DNA from: Chlorophyllum brunneum | Taxonomy: Eukaryota; Basidiomycota; Agaricomycetes; Agaricales; Agaricaceae | NCBI GenBank assembly: GCA_963576785.1 | Contig: OY756148.1 | Coordinates: 1,798,001-1,862,000, forward strand | Length of the DNA stretch: 64,000 nt | Reading direction: 5' to 3' | Part shown: positions 22,201 through 35,215 of the stretch, in pieces | How positions within the stretch are numbered: position 1 is the first letter of the stretch | Layout: the number at the start of each line of letters is the position of its first letter | Notes under the pieces: model-generated | The model's database searches: none | Told to the model about the DNA's origin: nothing | Seen by the model: only the letters and a program-made list of their open reading frames with translations | Position numbers and translations under genes: made by a program

Positions 22201-24131
22201 AGAAAGACGTTGAAGAGGCCGCCGTATATGCTTACAAGAAAGTCAATCTGTTCCGATTGTCAGTTTGAGATTGCGTGTACGATAGTAAGACTCACGTCTG
22301 AAATAGTCCAGTACTCGAATGACGTTTCATCCATCGACTTCAACACCCCACTCAACGCCTCGGGTACACATTCCATCGGGACCTCATTCCTCTCATAGAA
22401 CTGCCTGACCAAGTCCAAGAAACATACCGCCTTATACGGATGTCCTATTCTCCATCTCAACGCACATTCATTAATCAACTCCAAATTCGGATGTGACAGG
22501 ATCCCCAAGGAGACTTCGTCATTGTCATCAACCTCCGGACTCAACATGACCTCCAAATCCGCAAGTAGACAATACTCCACGAGGCGCTTGTAGTATTTTT
22601 TTGGATTGGGGGGAATGTACGTGAAATGGTGGCCAACGGGAACGTCGTCGTCGGGTTCGTAAAAGTTGTTCGGGTCATATATCGATCGTCTACTGCTTAT
22701 GGATCCTGCCCTCGAACCGGGATGTGATTCGTAGAACGAAGCTGAAGTTGGTCGGGTCGAGTTTGTGGGCGTGTATCCCGAGTTGCTAGCCATATAGCCA
22801 TCTGATGATGTTGATTTCGCAAGTTCAGGATTGATTTGAACCATGGCGACCATGAGCTGCTGTAAATGAGTGGCTTCGAGTGTTTTCCAGTGCTGCCACG
22901 CTGTATCACTCTCGAAGTCTTCTCGACGCCCGGGAAAGACAGCTCCCGCGTTGATGTTCTTCAAGCAGGTCTAAAAACGCTTCATTAAGTAAGGTACACC
23001 CAATCGGACTCAGAGATTGTGCGTACCTTGAGGTCCGTGATAGCAGCCTAAAATCCAATCATCAGTTCATCCATCCCCCTACAATCCATTCAAATCACGC
23101 ACTTTGTCTGTCACAGTCCCATTCCTAAGCCTATCCACCTCGGATTGAATTTCCCTGTCCGTCATCTTCAAAAGCTTCCCAACCGTCTTCACAAGCGGCA
23201 TATCTGCAACATTCGTAGTAATCCCCACATTCGTCGAATACACCGAATCTCTATCCCTCGATGTCGAACTTGATTCGTATCCCGAATCACTATGCGCTGC
23301 AGCAGGTGCCAACTTGGCCGAATACGCATCCAGCCGTGCAAGCAGTTCAGGAGAAACGTGATTCACATTCCTCAGACACTCCCTGAGCAACTTGATGAAT
23401 TGTGCGATCTGGTTGTTAAGCTCGAGTTTCCAGCCATCTCCAATAGCTAATGTGGGTTCTTTCTTGAGCACACTGGTAGCATGCGTCGCGAACATCAAGA
23501 TGAGATCTTCAATCTTCCTGCTCTCCTTCATCTGCTTCATGAAACTATTCACCGAGAATTGGCCATAAAACTTGGTCATAGTCCTTCGGACTAATTGGTC
23601 CGAGTACCTTCCGGGGTGATGTTGAGCTGACAGGAGAAAGCAAGCAAGGGGGGGTAAAACATACCCCGGATCCTGATTCATACCAATTTTCTCCAACCTC
23701 TGGTCCAACACCTTTAACAATTTCTCAGGAAACTTGACGCTCTTCGATCCATCTCGGATACTATCAAACATATCGCCCAGCGAGAAGTTAGACAGAGCCG
23801 ACAACCTCGACGAGTGTTCCCGTTCCCGTTCTCGTGTTTCATGAATATGGGCTTGTTGTGCTTCGACCGCTTTCGGTGAAGTGATGTGGGAGAGGATACT
23901 GCGGGGGCCGCAAAACCCACGATGAGATCACCGCCATATATGTAAGCGTATGGAGATCCAGGACAGCCAACGAGACTCACGCTACACGCAGCACATAGCT
24001 GTCGGGTGATATCAGCACCGGAGGGGACCACGATAGACAAGAAGCACATACTCAAAGAGCTCTTCGTCAGTTACGCGATGTTTTGAGAGACGTCTGCCCT
24101 GAGCATAGCTGTCGTAACTGCGCCTCGACAT
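19289..24131 (-). CDS. UNC13-like MUN/C2-domain protein
   Basis: This large multi-exon gene has its start near 24131 (MSRRSYDSYAQG) and its stop at 19289. Recognisable parts in order are a coiled N-terminal segment (VEAQQAHIHETRERERE), MUN-domain helices (LACFLLSAQHHPGRYSD, FYGQFSVNSFMKQM), an MHD1-type block (GYYEPYVRQWLLNTE ... VEAV ... SLFDSLRSP type), a C2 domain (VKVVIAENLVPLDSS, DTFVTLSDENGKRVAKTRT), an MHD2-type block (LRIFIDKV, PFIQQCLSRTVVKTLLRSR) and a short proline-rich tail. Homologues in yeast and fission yeast (Ync13/Git1 type) act in exocytosis and vesicle tethering at the plasma membrane; this is family knowledge. The junctions of the first two or three exons (about 23,880-24,060) could not be fixed confidently. 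Confidence 0.85.
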
Positions 24132-24411
24132 CGGGTGCGGCAACGCTTCGAAGCAGCGGGAGTAGTGCAGGCAATGTGGAGGTAGGAGGCAGGATTGAGG
24201 ACGTGATAAGTGAAGGAGGGCGGATGTGAGGTAGCGACACTGGAAGAAAGGGGGAAGTGATCTTGACAAGCAACAACAAATATCACTCGTCACACCACAT
24301 ACGGCCAACACTCCCGAAGAAGAAACAGGATATATCATTAGTTTTAAATAACCAGATCATTGCTTGTATACTTCGTGGTATGCTAATATAGTCGCCAACA
24401 AATCTATCCCT

Positions 24412-27328
24412 CTACAGCTCATCATGCTTCGCTGGCTCGTCCTTCTCCGCAGTCTTCCCCTCTTGCTCCGGTGGCGGTGGTGATGCAGTCGGTTTCATTT
24501 CCTCCGCAGTCTCTGTTACCTCGGCTTTCTTTGTTGCCTTCGGCTTCTTCGCCTTCGGTATCCTCCTCTTAACCAGCTTGGAGAGCTGGGTTTCAAGGAC
24601 TTTGGCCCGCGCCTTCATCTCTGTCGTCTCGATAACCGGATCCTCGTACGACTTGACAGAACGTTGCTTCTCAACCCACTCATTGAGCCACGACTCATGT
24701 TCTTTGAGCGTCTTTTCTAGGGCGTCAAGCTCCTCACCCGTCCACTTGGAGGGGACATCGGCCTCGATTTCCGCCGTGAGATTTTGCCGAGCGTCGGTAA
24801 GGAACATCCGTGTATGCCAATTCCATTTCTGACTGTTATTCAGCGCCTCGGGGAACGCCTCGATCTCCTTGTACCGGTGAACGATTGGCTTCTCTAGAGT
24901 TCTTGGCATATCAGTCAGCATATGGCTGTGCACACAAGTAGTGGGAACTTACTCGAGGGCAATGCGCTTGTTGAGGAACTGTGATGTCTCGGCCAAGTCA
25001 CCACGTTCAAAGAGCCACTGGAAGGAATCATCCAACTTGACAGCGATGGCCTCGCGTTCAGATTCCCTAGAACACTTCTTGAAAGGCGTATCCTGATTAT
25101 CATCGTCCAGGAGATCACGGAGACGGTAAAGGTAGCTTTCGAAGGTGTTACGAGCTTCTTCGCGACGAGCCTTGACAGCTTCCTCTTGATCAACAGCACG
25201 AAGCCTAAATGAAACATCAGCATGAGAATACAGAACAATTAAACATCGAATGCGCACTTCTTCCTGGACTCCTGCTTCTCCGAAACAGTCATCGGGGCAA
25301 TCGTGGTGAATTTGACATCAACAGTCAGAGCAATAGTGTTTTCGACGGGTTTTTTCTTCTCCTCTTTCTTCTCCTCTTTTTTCTCCTCTTTCTCTTTCTT
25401 CTCAGGAGTGGGCTCGGGAGTGGCCGACGACGATGACGAGGTAGCAGAAGGAGAGATGGTCTCTGACGTTTCAGGAGTCTCCCGAGGAGGCGTGTTCTCC
25501 GCAGATCCTGTGGAAGTCTCCTCTGTCGAGCTACTTCCAGCGAAGAATTCCTTGAGCTTTCCTAGGTGCACCGTTAATTGTGTTCGCATACACTTCACTT
25601 CACTTACCAGTAATGCTATCATCTTTGATATCACCAAAGGCAATGGCGTTAGAAACACTAACGAATCCAGACTCGGAGAGGGTAAGGGTGGCTTTAACGA
25701 CGGGATCGATAGCCCCTCGTTCAGTAAGGTTGCCAATAGCCTCAGCGACACCAACAATTTCGGCTTCCAACATGCGGGTAGGGAAGCCACTACAGGAACG
25801 ATCAGTTTCCGGCAAAGAATCAAATAAAGTGAGCACTTACGGAGCGGAAGAATCCCTATAGTCTAAATTGATAGTGAAATCTTCCGTCCTCTTGAACGTC
25901 AAAGTCTTCTTTGTACCAGTCTTCGAACCAGCCGGGAAAATCAAAGTCGTGATAGTTCTCGGCTTCGCATTGGGCGAAGTCGCGGCAGCCGCATACGATG
26001 CCTGAACATCATAGACACCCACATCGCTAACTTTGATATTCTTCGTCTTAAACTGTCGGCTGAGCGAAGCACCATGCAACGCCGCACCCAACACTGCTGC
26101 CTCATCCGCATTCACATTGTACGCCAGCTTGTCTTCTCCAACAGCTACTTTGACAGCAGCTTGAATCATCGGCGTCCTCGTGCTGCCTCCGGTGAAAATC
26201 AACGACGTCACATTATCCAAGCTAATCTCCGCCGCGTGTAGTGCATCGAAGATAGGTCGGACGAATCGGGGCTGGAGGTCCTCACATGCCTTCTCGAATG
26301 TCGCTCTGGCAACTTTGGTCTTGAAATCGATATCGTAGGCTAGAGACTCCACGGAGGACACTGCTTCCGTGTTTGCACTAAGGATAGCCTTGATACGGTT
26401 CGCCTCTTTCCAGAGCTTCGCCATCCCCTTCTTATCCTTCTTCACATCTTTCTTATGCTTCTCCTCAAAAGCCTTAACCAGAATCTCCCTCAACCGCCTG
26501 TCTAACTCCAATCCACCGACATTACGATCCCAACCAACACCCGCAACGGATACCTGTGTACCAGGACCCTCTCTCTTATCCTTCATACTCGAGAACCCAA
26601 CAACTGTAGCCGTGATCGACGATGCACCAGCATCATAGATGATATGATACTCCGGCGCACTGTCAAAGTTCCTCGTCATCGCATAGTTGACTGCCACTGC
26701 CGTTCCGTCATTAATGAGGGCAAGAGTTTTAAGGCCAGAAATCTCGATAGCGTCGACTATGGCGTCACGCTCGAATTGGGTGTAATATGGTGGCACTGTG
26801 ATGATAACGTCCCGAACTTTCTCATGCGCAAACGATTCCGCCAGGTCCTTGACATATGCAAATTGCATTGCAATAAGCTCCTCTACAGTCCACTCCTTCC
26901 CATCGCTCTGCTTCAGCGCGACGGTTCCTCGCACAGTCTCTGCAATATCTGCAGTGGAGATTTTTGTGTAGAACGAAACAGCATCCGAGTCAAAGGGAGC
27001 AGCTTGTAGCAGTTTAGTGTCTAGGAAGACATCACTCGGAAACCTCGAAGCCTATAGATAATTCCTTCAATTACGGACATTATGACGAAAGAGAAAAACG
27101 TACAAGGTTGAAGGCATCACCACCAAATAACCTATCCGACTTCTTCCACCCAACAGCGGATGAAATCTTCCTCTTCGAGTCCTTATTCAACAACACATCA
27201 AATGGCACCCCCGGCTTCATCAACGACGCCTTCATAAAATCCGCACCATAGTCGATGGCGAGGACCGAAGCCTCCACGGCCAGAGGTGCAAAGAGCGCCA
27301 GTGCGCTCCAAATTCTTGTTAAGCGCAT
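24412..27328 (-). CDS. LHS1: ER lumenal Hsp70-family chaperone LHS1/GRP170
   Basis: The N-terminus MRLTRIWSALALFAPLAVEA is a signal peptide, followed by the Hsp70 phosphate-binding motif VLAIDYGADFMKASL. The nucleotide-binding domain continues with VRDVIITVPPYYTQFERDA and LALINDGTAVAVNYA, and further with FTGGSTRTPMIQ. After the substrate-binding part comes an acidic/proline region (about 25.3-25.5 kb) with a lysine-glutamate repeat, then a helical C-terminal domain. The protein ends in HDEL, the ER retrieval signal (stop at 24414-24412). The Hsp110/GRP170 branch is supported by IDYGAD in place of the DLGTT of canonical Hsp70, by the extended acidic insert and by the lumenal signals. In yeast Lhs1 is a nucleotide-exchange partner of Kar2/BiP. 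At least five introns are present. Confidence 0.93.
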
Positions 27329-28391
27329 CTGTGCGTCCCGGGTCCGAAGGTATGGAGGTGGATGGATGAGGTGTTGCGTAATTCTACCACGTCAAAGTCA
27401 GAAGGTAGGGTCCAGGCCGAGAATTCCAAAGTAGGTGCGCAGTATAGGTGAGAGCTATGAGAGTGAGAGACGAGGAAGGCCGACTTCAGAGACGGGGGAG
27501 CATAGAATAAAGATATAAAGATGTTTGCTGGCAGAAAACCGGTTGATATTGACAGCCGTTTAGAGAGTCGTCGTGGCGGACACGTAAATTAAGCGTCACG
27601 TGGGCATGGCCAGCGCGTCACTTGCTTTTCCGGAAACGGAATTTTTACCGATCAGTCCGCATTGAATACATCGAAACTGTAACACAGAACAAGTCCCGAC
27701 CCAGGAACACGAAGGCGCCAAGGTCGAATACGGAACCAGAAATAGTTCAACTGGTGCATAAGTACTATTTTCACAGACTCGACTCATCTTGTGTTGGACT
27801 CCGAGGAGTGGGGTAATTAGTACGGGCAACGAGAGGAAAGAAAGCCCGGACTGCAGCAAATGATTATCCCTGTCCCTTTGGATATTCAGGTCGTCAGGCT
27901 GGACATTTCCGCTTGACAAGAGATGACTCGAGGTCGCCGCCGAGTCGTACACCGGATGGGACTCGGAGTTGGCGGTCGTTGGTACTGGGTCGTATTGCCA
28001 CATCCCTACGTTGCTCTCGCGAGACAGTCCAGTTAGAAATGGGCCATTTTATGTGCGGCTCTGATGGACCCTTACATTGTGGGTGCTTTTGCAGACCGAG
28101 GGTCCCTGTCGAAGGTAACTAGTCATCCAGAGCGACTTCGCATGGTACTTTTACCTGCCCGCCTACAGCGCCCCCTGGCTCGGGCATTTCTGTGACAAAA
28201 TCCCTTGCATTTGTGCCATCAGCATCTTAATGCATGGGATATTAAGCGGAGCGGTTAGTAGCTCGGAGCAGACTGAATATTACAGAACAAAAGCAAAGCA
28301 ATACGAACAACAATGACTGTACATACATCAGAAATCAACACGACTGGGAGATCAGAGCGCATAAATCAACAACAGGAGCGACGACGTGCCA
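27329..28391. other. intergenic region upstream of LHS1
   Basis: About 1 kb separates the LHS1 start from the next minus-strand gene. I could not recognise any coding family; one 135-codon open frame on the minus strand has no domain. Stress-type promoter elements for LHS1 may lie in the proximal part, but none is asserted. Confidence 0.4.
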
Positions 28392-29354
28392 TCAGAGGCT
28401 CGTGGATCTAACCATGCAACGCATCTTCACAAAGACAAATCCAAAATGGATAAGAGCAGCGGTGAGCAGCATTACGGATATATACCTGAAAGCACGCAGT
28501 CTCTCGACTGGACAGACTAAATTTTCTATGCTGGTCGCCGTATCACCGACTGAGCGCTCCCAAATCGAGAGCATGACAGTCGAAACCAGCAGGCTGACAG
28601 ACAAGAAAAACCAGGCCCTTGGCAAGGATATAGTTAGGTATAGTATCAGATTCAGGGTGTGTGAAGGCACGAACCGCTAACCAATCATCGCATCCATTCT
28701 GCAGCGTTTTGATGCTTTGTTTGTAGATGTAACTAGTCGCAAAGCTGACGGTCCCAGTGAGGAATGACATTGTTGCTGCAAAGCCAGCGATAGAGCATAG
28801 AGGAAGCCCCGAAGAGGAGATCATTGGGAACAAAAGTCTGGGTATCATCAGAGTGAGGACCGAGACCCGAGCACCACGAAGGGAAACAAGATACTCACGG
28901 GAGTACCGTTGAGGGCAGTGTGTAGTAGGCATCCCACCACCTGCACAGCTCATCAGTGATCTCAAGCCATATTCTAGTCGGAGTCCCTTCAGTATGACCA
29001 TCTCGGTGGCCGTAGCACCGATACTGCCAATACGGTGCGCCAAGTGTAACAACCACGATGGTTGGATGACCAAGACAAACTGAGAGATCGGAACAGACAC
29101 TTTGTGCCTAACGTCACTATCTACCGCGCGGCTTTACTAGCGGCGATGGTGACGCACCGCGTAGCCTGTGTCAGAAATCCAGAGATACGCTCGTACGGAA
29201 CGAAGATCCAATTATAAGCCTCTGGGGTAGTGAGAGTGCTATAAGCTAGACCCATGGTTTGAGACAGGGAGTTGGGTGGTTGGATTTTGCTGACATGTCT
29301 TTTATGTGGTGGTTGTCCACTAACTGCCATGCGTTTTGTGCTCCTCCGTCCCAA
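28392..29354 (-). CDS. putative multi-spanning membrane protein, unassigned
   Basis: Several hydrophobic helices are encoded on the minus strand in two frames: AGFAATMSFLTGTVSFATSY near 28.75 kb, then RAWFFLSVSLLVSTVML near 28.6 kb and YISVMLLTAALIHFGFVFVK near 28.45 kb, ending at 28392. An upstream segment with MGLAYSTLTTPEAYNWIFVPYE (29255 and below) could be the first exon. Short introns would be needed to join the frames, and I could not fix all junctions; a stop at the end of the first segment must be removed by splicing. The layout resembles small agaricomycete membrane proteins of unknown function. It could also be a decaying gene. Confidence 0.45.
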
Positions 29355-31264
29355 AACTTATCCTGGGCACTTTGATGCGGAATCAAATGACCTACACCTA
29401 AAGTGGGCCACAAGCCATGAAAGCTCTCCTAGGAAGCCATGTCGGAGGTGCACGAGAAGGGTTTTCCACGCGCGTGTGATTGAATTTCGGGTTCGGGTAT
29501 AGCCGTTTCCTTATATCGTCTTGAGCCTCTGAGCTATTAGCCCTTGGTGCTATTTCAGGTCGTGTCTACAGGATTCTTATGATTTATCTGGTGCCAAATC
29601 GCTCAGAAATGGAATTTATATTTTTTTTTCTGAATTTATCGCAACAAAGATATATAAGCACTCCTGCCCTGGGATGGGACCGCGATCAGGATGGTAGCGA
29701 CATGGAAGTGAAGAAGGCTGCGGTCCTGGCGAATGCCAATAAGCGGGGGAGTCTTGGTTCAACGTTCAACATTCAACATTGACCCGTGAATGGGCCGTTT
29801 CGCAAAAATGAGAACAGGATGGCACGTGTTGCGTCACTGTGGTTACCCAAGTGGCCCCTCCATCCTCCTAACCACTCTGCCTGCCCTCTTGTTCAGCTAT
29901 AAATTCAGCTACGGCTGATGATCACTCGAACACCAAGGCACTGCAAGAGTGCCATACGGGGAAAGATGTCAACGCTAGTGGGTTGATGTTCACAAAAATT
30001 TCATAGGATACAGTCTAGGCATTATTCATTTAGTGCATATTACATGGAGCCTGATCCCAGCAATTTTACCATTCCTATCTCAATGAACTCAGTCGATTAG
30101 CCTGAGGAGAATACAATTCTGTGCAACATGGCCTGCCAACAGGGCAAATCTAGTTGGCCAAGTGAATTCTCCCACTCAAATCACTCATACAGGGGAGTTG
30201 GATTAGGTTGGGTTAGACCTCTTTAATATATTTCCGCAAACTGATACCTGTCTTAACGGATAGCTTCCGGTGTCCACGGAGGGCTATTGGTTCAGTCGGG
30301 CTCGAACGTAGATCCGTCTTATAGAAATGTTGCTTCAAAAGAGAACGCTGTCAGTTTCACCCGGGGATATGCGGCCACAACTATGCCATAAACCTCAGGC
30401 AACTCAGAAACAATGACGCCTGCCTAAAAGACGAGGTAAAAAGAGGTGGAAAGGGAGTCCATATACGGATCACATGACTTGAAACTTCTAAATACAACGA
30501 CGCCAGCAGTGAAAACATAACCAACGAGACCCAAATCCATGCAAAATAGTTCAATCGATATGCGCAAGTTCATGAAGCAAAAACAATGCCAGTAAAAATC
30601 AAAAGAAAAATCGTATTCTTTTCAAAGACTTGTTGAAAAGTTTGAGGTAAACATGAATTAAAAACGGATGGAATGAGAGAGGGAGGTACAAAAAACCGGT
30701 ATGTAGTAAATGATACAGCAGATTCTTCACTGAGAGAGAGACTGGATGATTGCCTTGAGCAAAAAAAAACAAAGAAACGCATCGGGACTTGGGGGCTGGG
30801 TAAGAGAGGAGTACGTATCAACCAAAAAAAAAAAAGAACGCACACAGACAAAAGAACACTAAAAGCGTGAACAGTAATCGTAATCATAAAACCTAAAGCC
30901 TATCGTATAATAACCGTATCTGCAAAAAGCGTCGACAAACCCCCGCGCCCGTCTATTACAGGTAACTCCATGTCAAAACATACAGGAAACGGACAAAAAA
31001 GTATAATGATGATGATGGTAATGGGTGCCTTCCTTCAGATGGCAAAAATGTATCAATGACCTTCAATGGATCATGATGGATGCAATGGATGGAGAATATA
31101 GATTGCATTGGACTAAAGAAAAATGTAAAAGAAAAGCAAACTAGAAAAAAAGCCGAGGTAAAGCCGTAAACGTAAAGGCAGAAGGGAAATGTCCAAGGAC
31201 AAAAAAAGCAAAATTCAAAGCCTTCACTGCGTAGCAATTTTAACCATCTACGCGCGCATTCACA
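29355..31264. other. gene-poor intergenic region
   Basis: About 1.9 kb with no supportable gene. TATA-like stretches occur near 29,650 (GATATATAAG) and 29,900 (CTATAAATTC). The right half (30.56-31.26 kb) is rich in A/T homopolymers and probably includes the 3' untranslated region of the importin gene. No tRNA-like B box of convincing quality was seen. Confidence 0.5.
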
Positions 31265-34200
31265 TCAGCACCCCGTCTGAAAAGTTAAATAAAAAGAAGC
31301 ACTCACCTCACGCGCCCACCGCATTGTCTTCTTCGTTTCGCCCGGCATCTTATACTTGGTCCGTAGTTCGTTGGCGATCCAGGGCGATAGCAGCAATCCC
31401 TTGATGTCTCCATTCGGGAACGAATCCGCCAAGTCACCAAGGAGACCGTAAGACAGTCTCATCGTTGCATCAGTCTTGTCTTCATCCTTGAGACACCGTT
31501 GGATGAGGTCAAGGATAGCTGCTGCGTGGTGGAGTAGGATGGGGACTACGCGTGGTACGAGAGCTTAAGTTCGTCATATGTGGGAGGCAAGAGTCAGAGA
31601 TGTACCTTTGTCTGTCTTCTTGAAACCAGTAACAATACCGGTGTAAGCCTCAAGAATTCCTTCCCTCAGTTGCGATACATAATCCACGATATCATAGTCA
31701 AGCTACGCGCCAGATCTTAGCACCCGCTTAGCTAAACCAAACCGCGAAACACTCACAGGGTTAGGTTCAACCTGTCCTGCCTGCCTAAGCACACTCATCG
31801 TCGTCTCGAAGTACGGCTCAAAATGTGGACCAATCGCAAGCGCAATATCCCCAAAACAAGCCAAAATAGAAACCTTCACGTTTCTGTTCAGCACTTCGCT
31901 CTGCAAGTTCTCCAATAACACTGTCATGAAGGGCCCAGCGAACTCTGCACTTTGTTCGCCTAGCGCCCTTGAAATATCGCCAATGAGTCCAACTGCAGTC
32001 GTGCAGAGCTGGGTGTCTTCGTGGGCTTTGAGGGCAGGATACAGGTATGGGAGGATATGTTTCACGTAGGGTGAGAATGCGGTGTCCAGGGCTGGGGAAA
32101 ATACGTTAGATAAAGCGCGCGAGTAAAGTTTATGTAGGGATCGGACATACCGGCTGCAAGGGCTCCAATGACCAGGAACGTATCCTCGACTATTGTTGAT
32201 GTCTTGCTTGCAGCTGTGAGCAGTCGGATGTTGATAGTCATGATCCGATCGGCCCGGGGTTGGATGTTTGCCTCCAATTTGCGGATCACCGACTACAAGG
32301 TAAGGTTAGGGCGTTCATGACCAACACACACATTATAGTTTAGACGACGTACCATAACAACATTGCACAGGTTGCTAATCAGGTCGTTCCAGTTGTTACG
32401 GTCATCAATACCAACAATCTGTTCCTATTGTAGATGTCAGCCGCCAAATCAAGAGTAAACGTGAGGGAGTGGGGGCCCACGTGGATGACCAACAGGTGCT
32501 CCATTCGAACGAGGACAGTGTCAAGAGTCTCGAGGACAACAGGAATGACATCGGCCGTCGCCTGGCCGAGGTAGGCAGCAATAGCCTGGTAGGCAGCAGT
32601 ACGATAATTCGCCTCGTTGCTTCCGCTGCACGAACAATAGTCAGCATACAGTTACGCTGCAATGCGACGGGTAGGAGCACCTCTCAGTAACACGCAACAA
32701 TGCAGCCACAACGCCCCCGTAATAAGGCGACAGCGGCCCATTTGGGCTCTCGGTGCCATCCTCGTCATAGTAGCTCCCCCCAAGCTGCTCCGCAAGGTTT
32801 TTCAACGCCCAACAACAATTCGCGGCAATCCTCGGCGAATCCGTCAGCCCATTGACAAGAGCGGTAACCAAGGGATTCAAATGCACATCCGTCTTGATTG
32901 TCGTAACCAATAAATCCGAAATCCGGCCCAGAGTCCAAGCAGTCGTATCCTTGACATGGGTATTCGAATCGGTCATCATCGAAATCAAGAGTGGTAGAGC
33001 TTGGTTGACGAGAGGAGTAAGGACGCCCGGATCAGGGCCGTCTAATATAGAACCGAAAGTCATGGTTGCCGCTTCACGGAAATGCCAGTCGTCGGCTTTG
33101 ATATGGGCCTCGATGAAGGGGATGACGGCGGGTACGATCGCGTCCTGAACCGCCATGGCGAGAAGATTAAGGCATGTGGCAGCCGCCATGGATACATTCC
33201 ACTCGTCGTCATCGGCGTCTTCTTCCTGCTTGGTGAGGAGCTGTAGCAGTACAGGTACAATCTCGGGCAAAGCAATCTTTGCGAAATGTCTCGACTCTGC
33301 TTCGGGCTGTTCGCCGTATTCCAAGGCCTGTGGGAGCCGGCTATCAGTCAATCAAAGAATTCAACAGCAAATGCTGTTAACGCGCCTCTTGTGCTTCAAC
33401 TGCTAGCTCGACCTCTTCCTCGCAGACAGTAGACCAGAATTCGACAGCTTGCAGGGCTACACGCTCATCCGTGTGCTTCATTCCCATAACGGTCAACTAC
33501 GGCAGGGTGATAAGCGTGTATCAAGGGCCCATTAAGCGAAATACGTACACCAAAGAGGGCTTGCTCCATGTAGAGGGCCATCTTGTCGTAGTAGAGACCC
33601 ATGATCCGTACCAGACATTCAAAAGCACCGACTTGGACCTGAACCGCTTGGTTTTGTGTTGCCTCGCAGACAACCTGCATGATGTAATTCCGTTCACCCT
33701 ATCATTCCCTTTGAGTAATGCGAAAGGTTGGAAACAATGAGGACCACTCACCTCGCGTTCAAAGTTCTCACGAACGAATTCAAGCGAGTTGTAGAGGGCA
33801 TGGACAGCAGCAAGCTGAACTTCATGCGACGGCTCCTCTTTCCTCGCACCATGAATAACAGCCGTCAAAATCTCGTTTGAGCGCAAACTAAGGATCTCAG
33901 GTTTCTGAAAAAGAACAAAAGGCGGGACGCGTAAGCGAGAGCAACAGACCAGACGAGGACATCGAAACACACGATCACTTCACAGATAAAGCCGATGGTC
34001 TGCAACGTCGCGATTTTGAGATTGGGGTTTCGCTGATTGTTGACAAAGCTGAGCAAAAGCTCAATCAGATCAGCCCATTGATTATGTGGGAGCTCGACAG
34101 CGGCGATGGCGGCGACGACCTGCGAGGCAAAGTTGCCTGCCTTTTGTGAGGACGATCCAAGGGTTTCGAGGGCGTGCTGCTTGATCTTGTTCTTTGTGTC

Positions 34201-34620
34201 GGCATTGAGCTGGAGCCAGCGATTGGAGTATTCTTGCTGCCTTGTCGCGTCCTGTAAGGTTTGAAGCCCCGATGAGTGGTGGATGAGAGGAAAGCAGTGG
34301 GGGAGAGAGGGGGACGTACGCGGGCGGAGAGGGCGTTCTTGAGCGCCAGGCCAGCGGCATTTCTGACATGTATGGGTGCAGTCTCGTTTGCGAGGACAGA
34401 GGTCAGCATGAGCATGTATTCGGGCTGGGATATGGTGAGAAATGCAGAAAAAAGAGGGAGAAAAAGGCGCAGACATAGTTTTCCCTGGACGCAGCCTCGA
34501 GCTTCTGGGTGGCATCCTGACGCGTATTTGCGTCTACGGGGGTGAGGCGGGAATGGAGAGGACGTGCTGGAAGGGCTCACCGGCAGAGAGAGTGTTTGCG
34601 AGGAGGTCTGTGGCGTTCAT
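31265..34620 (-). CDS. KAP95: importin subunit beta-1 (karyopherin 95)
   Basis: This nuclear import receptor binds importin-alpha, FG nucleoporins and Ran-GTP. The ATG at 34620-34618 begins [18 protein letters not shown]-repeat segments follow: [142 protein letters not shown], and later [17 protein letters not shown]. The acidic DADDDEWN loop is typical. The last intron (donor GTGAGTGC after RWARE) gives an end of RWARETGC with the stop at 31267-31265. About ten short introns are present. It is divergent from LSM7 with a 73 nt spacer. Confidence 0.96.
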
Positions 34621-34693
34621 GGGTGGTGGGTGGAGGAGAGAAGGAGGACGGCGATTGTTGATTCAATTTTCACACATCTCATTTCCGTCCATC
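34621..34693. promoter_or_regulatory. 73 nt bidirectional promoter, KAP95/LSM7
   Basis: Only 73 nt separate the two divergent start codons, so both 5' untranslated regions and core promoter elements must lie within it or inside the coding regions. There is no clear TATA box. Confidence 0.65.
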
Positions 34694-35215
34694 ATGGCTG
34701 ATCGCGTGTGTCCTCTCCCTGCCCTCACTTCTCCTCTGACCACCCACCCAGGCCAGAGCTTCTGCACGAGGCATCATCCGTGGTGTCCTCCCCAACAGGT
34801 CTCGCGGCCCTGCCTCCCAGTCTTCCGGCCTCCCGTCCCAGGACAAGCCCAAGCGCGAGGCAATTCTCGATCTCTCAAAGTACCTCGATGAGCCCATCCG
34901 CGTAAAATTCATGGGCGGACGCGAGGGTCTGTGCCTTCTGTCTACTCAGTTGCCCTTGCTAACCCCAAGCAGTGGTGGGAACGCTCAAAGGCTACGACCA
35001 GCTGCTAAATCTCGTCCTTGACGACGTCGAGGAACAATTCCAAGGCAACACCACTCCTTCCCTTATTGTCCCAGTTCTTACGTTAAACACTTTCAGAACC
35101 AGAGCCCCATTCTCGCTCTCTCGGTCTCGTAGTCCTCCGCGGACCACTCATCACCATCGTCAGCCCGGTAGACGGTTCACAAGAAATTGCTAACCCCTTC
35201 ATGGCTCAGGAGTAA
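34694..35215 (+). CDS. LSM7: U6 snRNA-associated Sm-like protein LSm7
   Basis: LSm7 is a subunit of the LSm1-7 (mRNA decapping, cytoplasm) and LSm2-8 (U6 snRNA, nucleus) heptameric rings. ATG GCT GAT CGC is spliced to an Arg/Gly/Ser-rich leader, then KREAILDLSKYLDEPIRVKF and MGGREVVGTLKGYDQLLNLVLDD (Sm1), then RSLGLVVLRGPLITIVSPVDG (Sm2) and EIANPFMAQE, stop at 35213-35215. The third intron (about 35,045-35,096) must begin with GC, not GT (AAG/GCAACA ... TTTCAG), to join EEQFQ to EPEPHSR in frame. Length and Sm motifs match the family. Confidence 0.93.

Noticed and set aside
27815..27870. Short stretch on the minus strand resembling the conserved CR-I segment of RNase P RNA (CAGTCCGGGCTTTC)
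   Set aside because: No matching CR-V type segment or plausible pairing partner was found within 300 nt; the motif alone is too short.
30255..30320. Possible tRNA gene (TGGTTCAGTCGG and GGGCTCGAACG boxes)
   Set aside because: The two boxes are too close together, and acceptor and anticodon stems cannot be formed.
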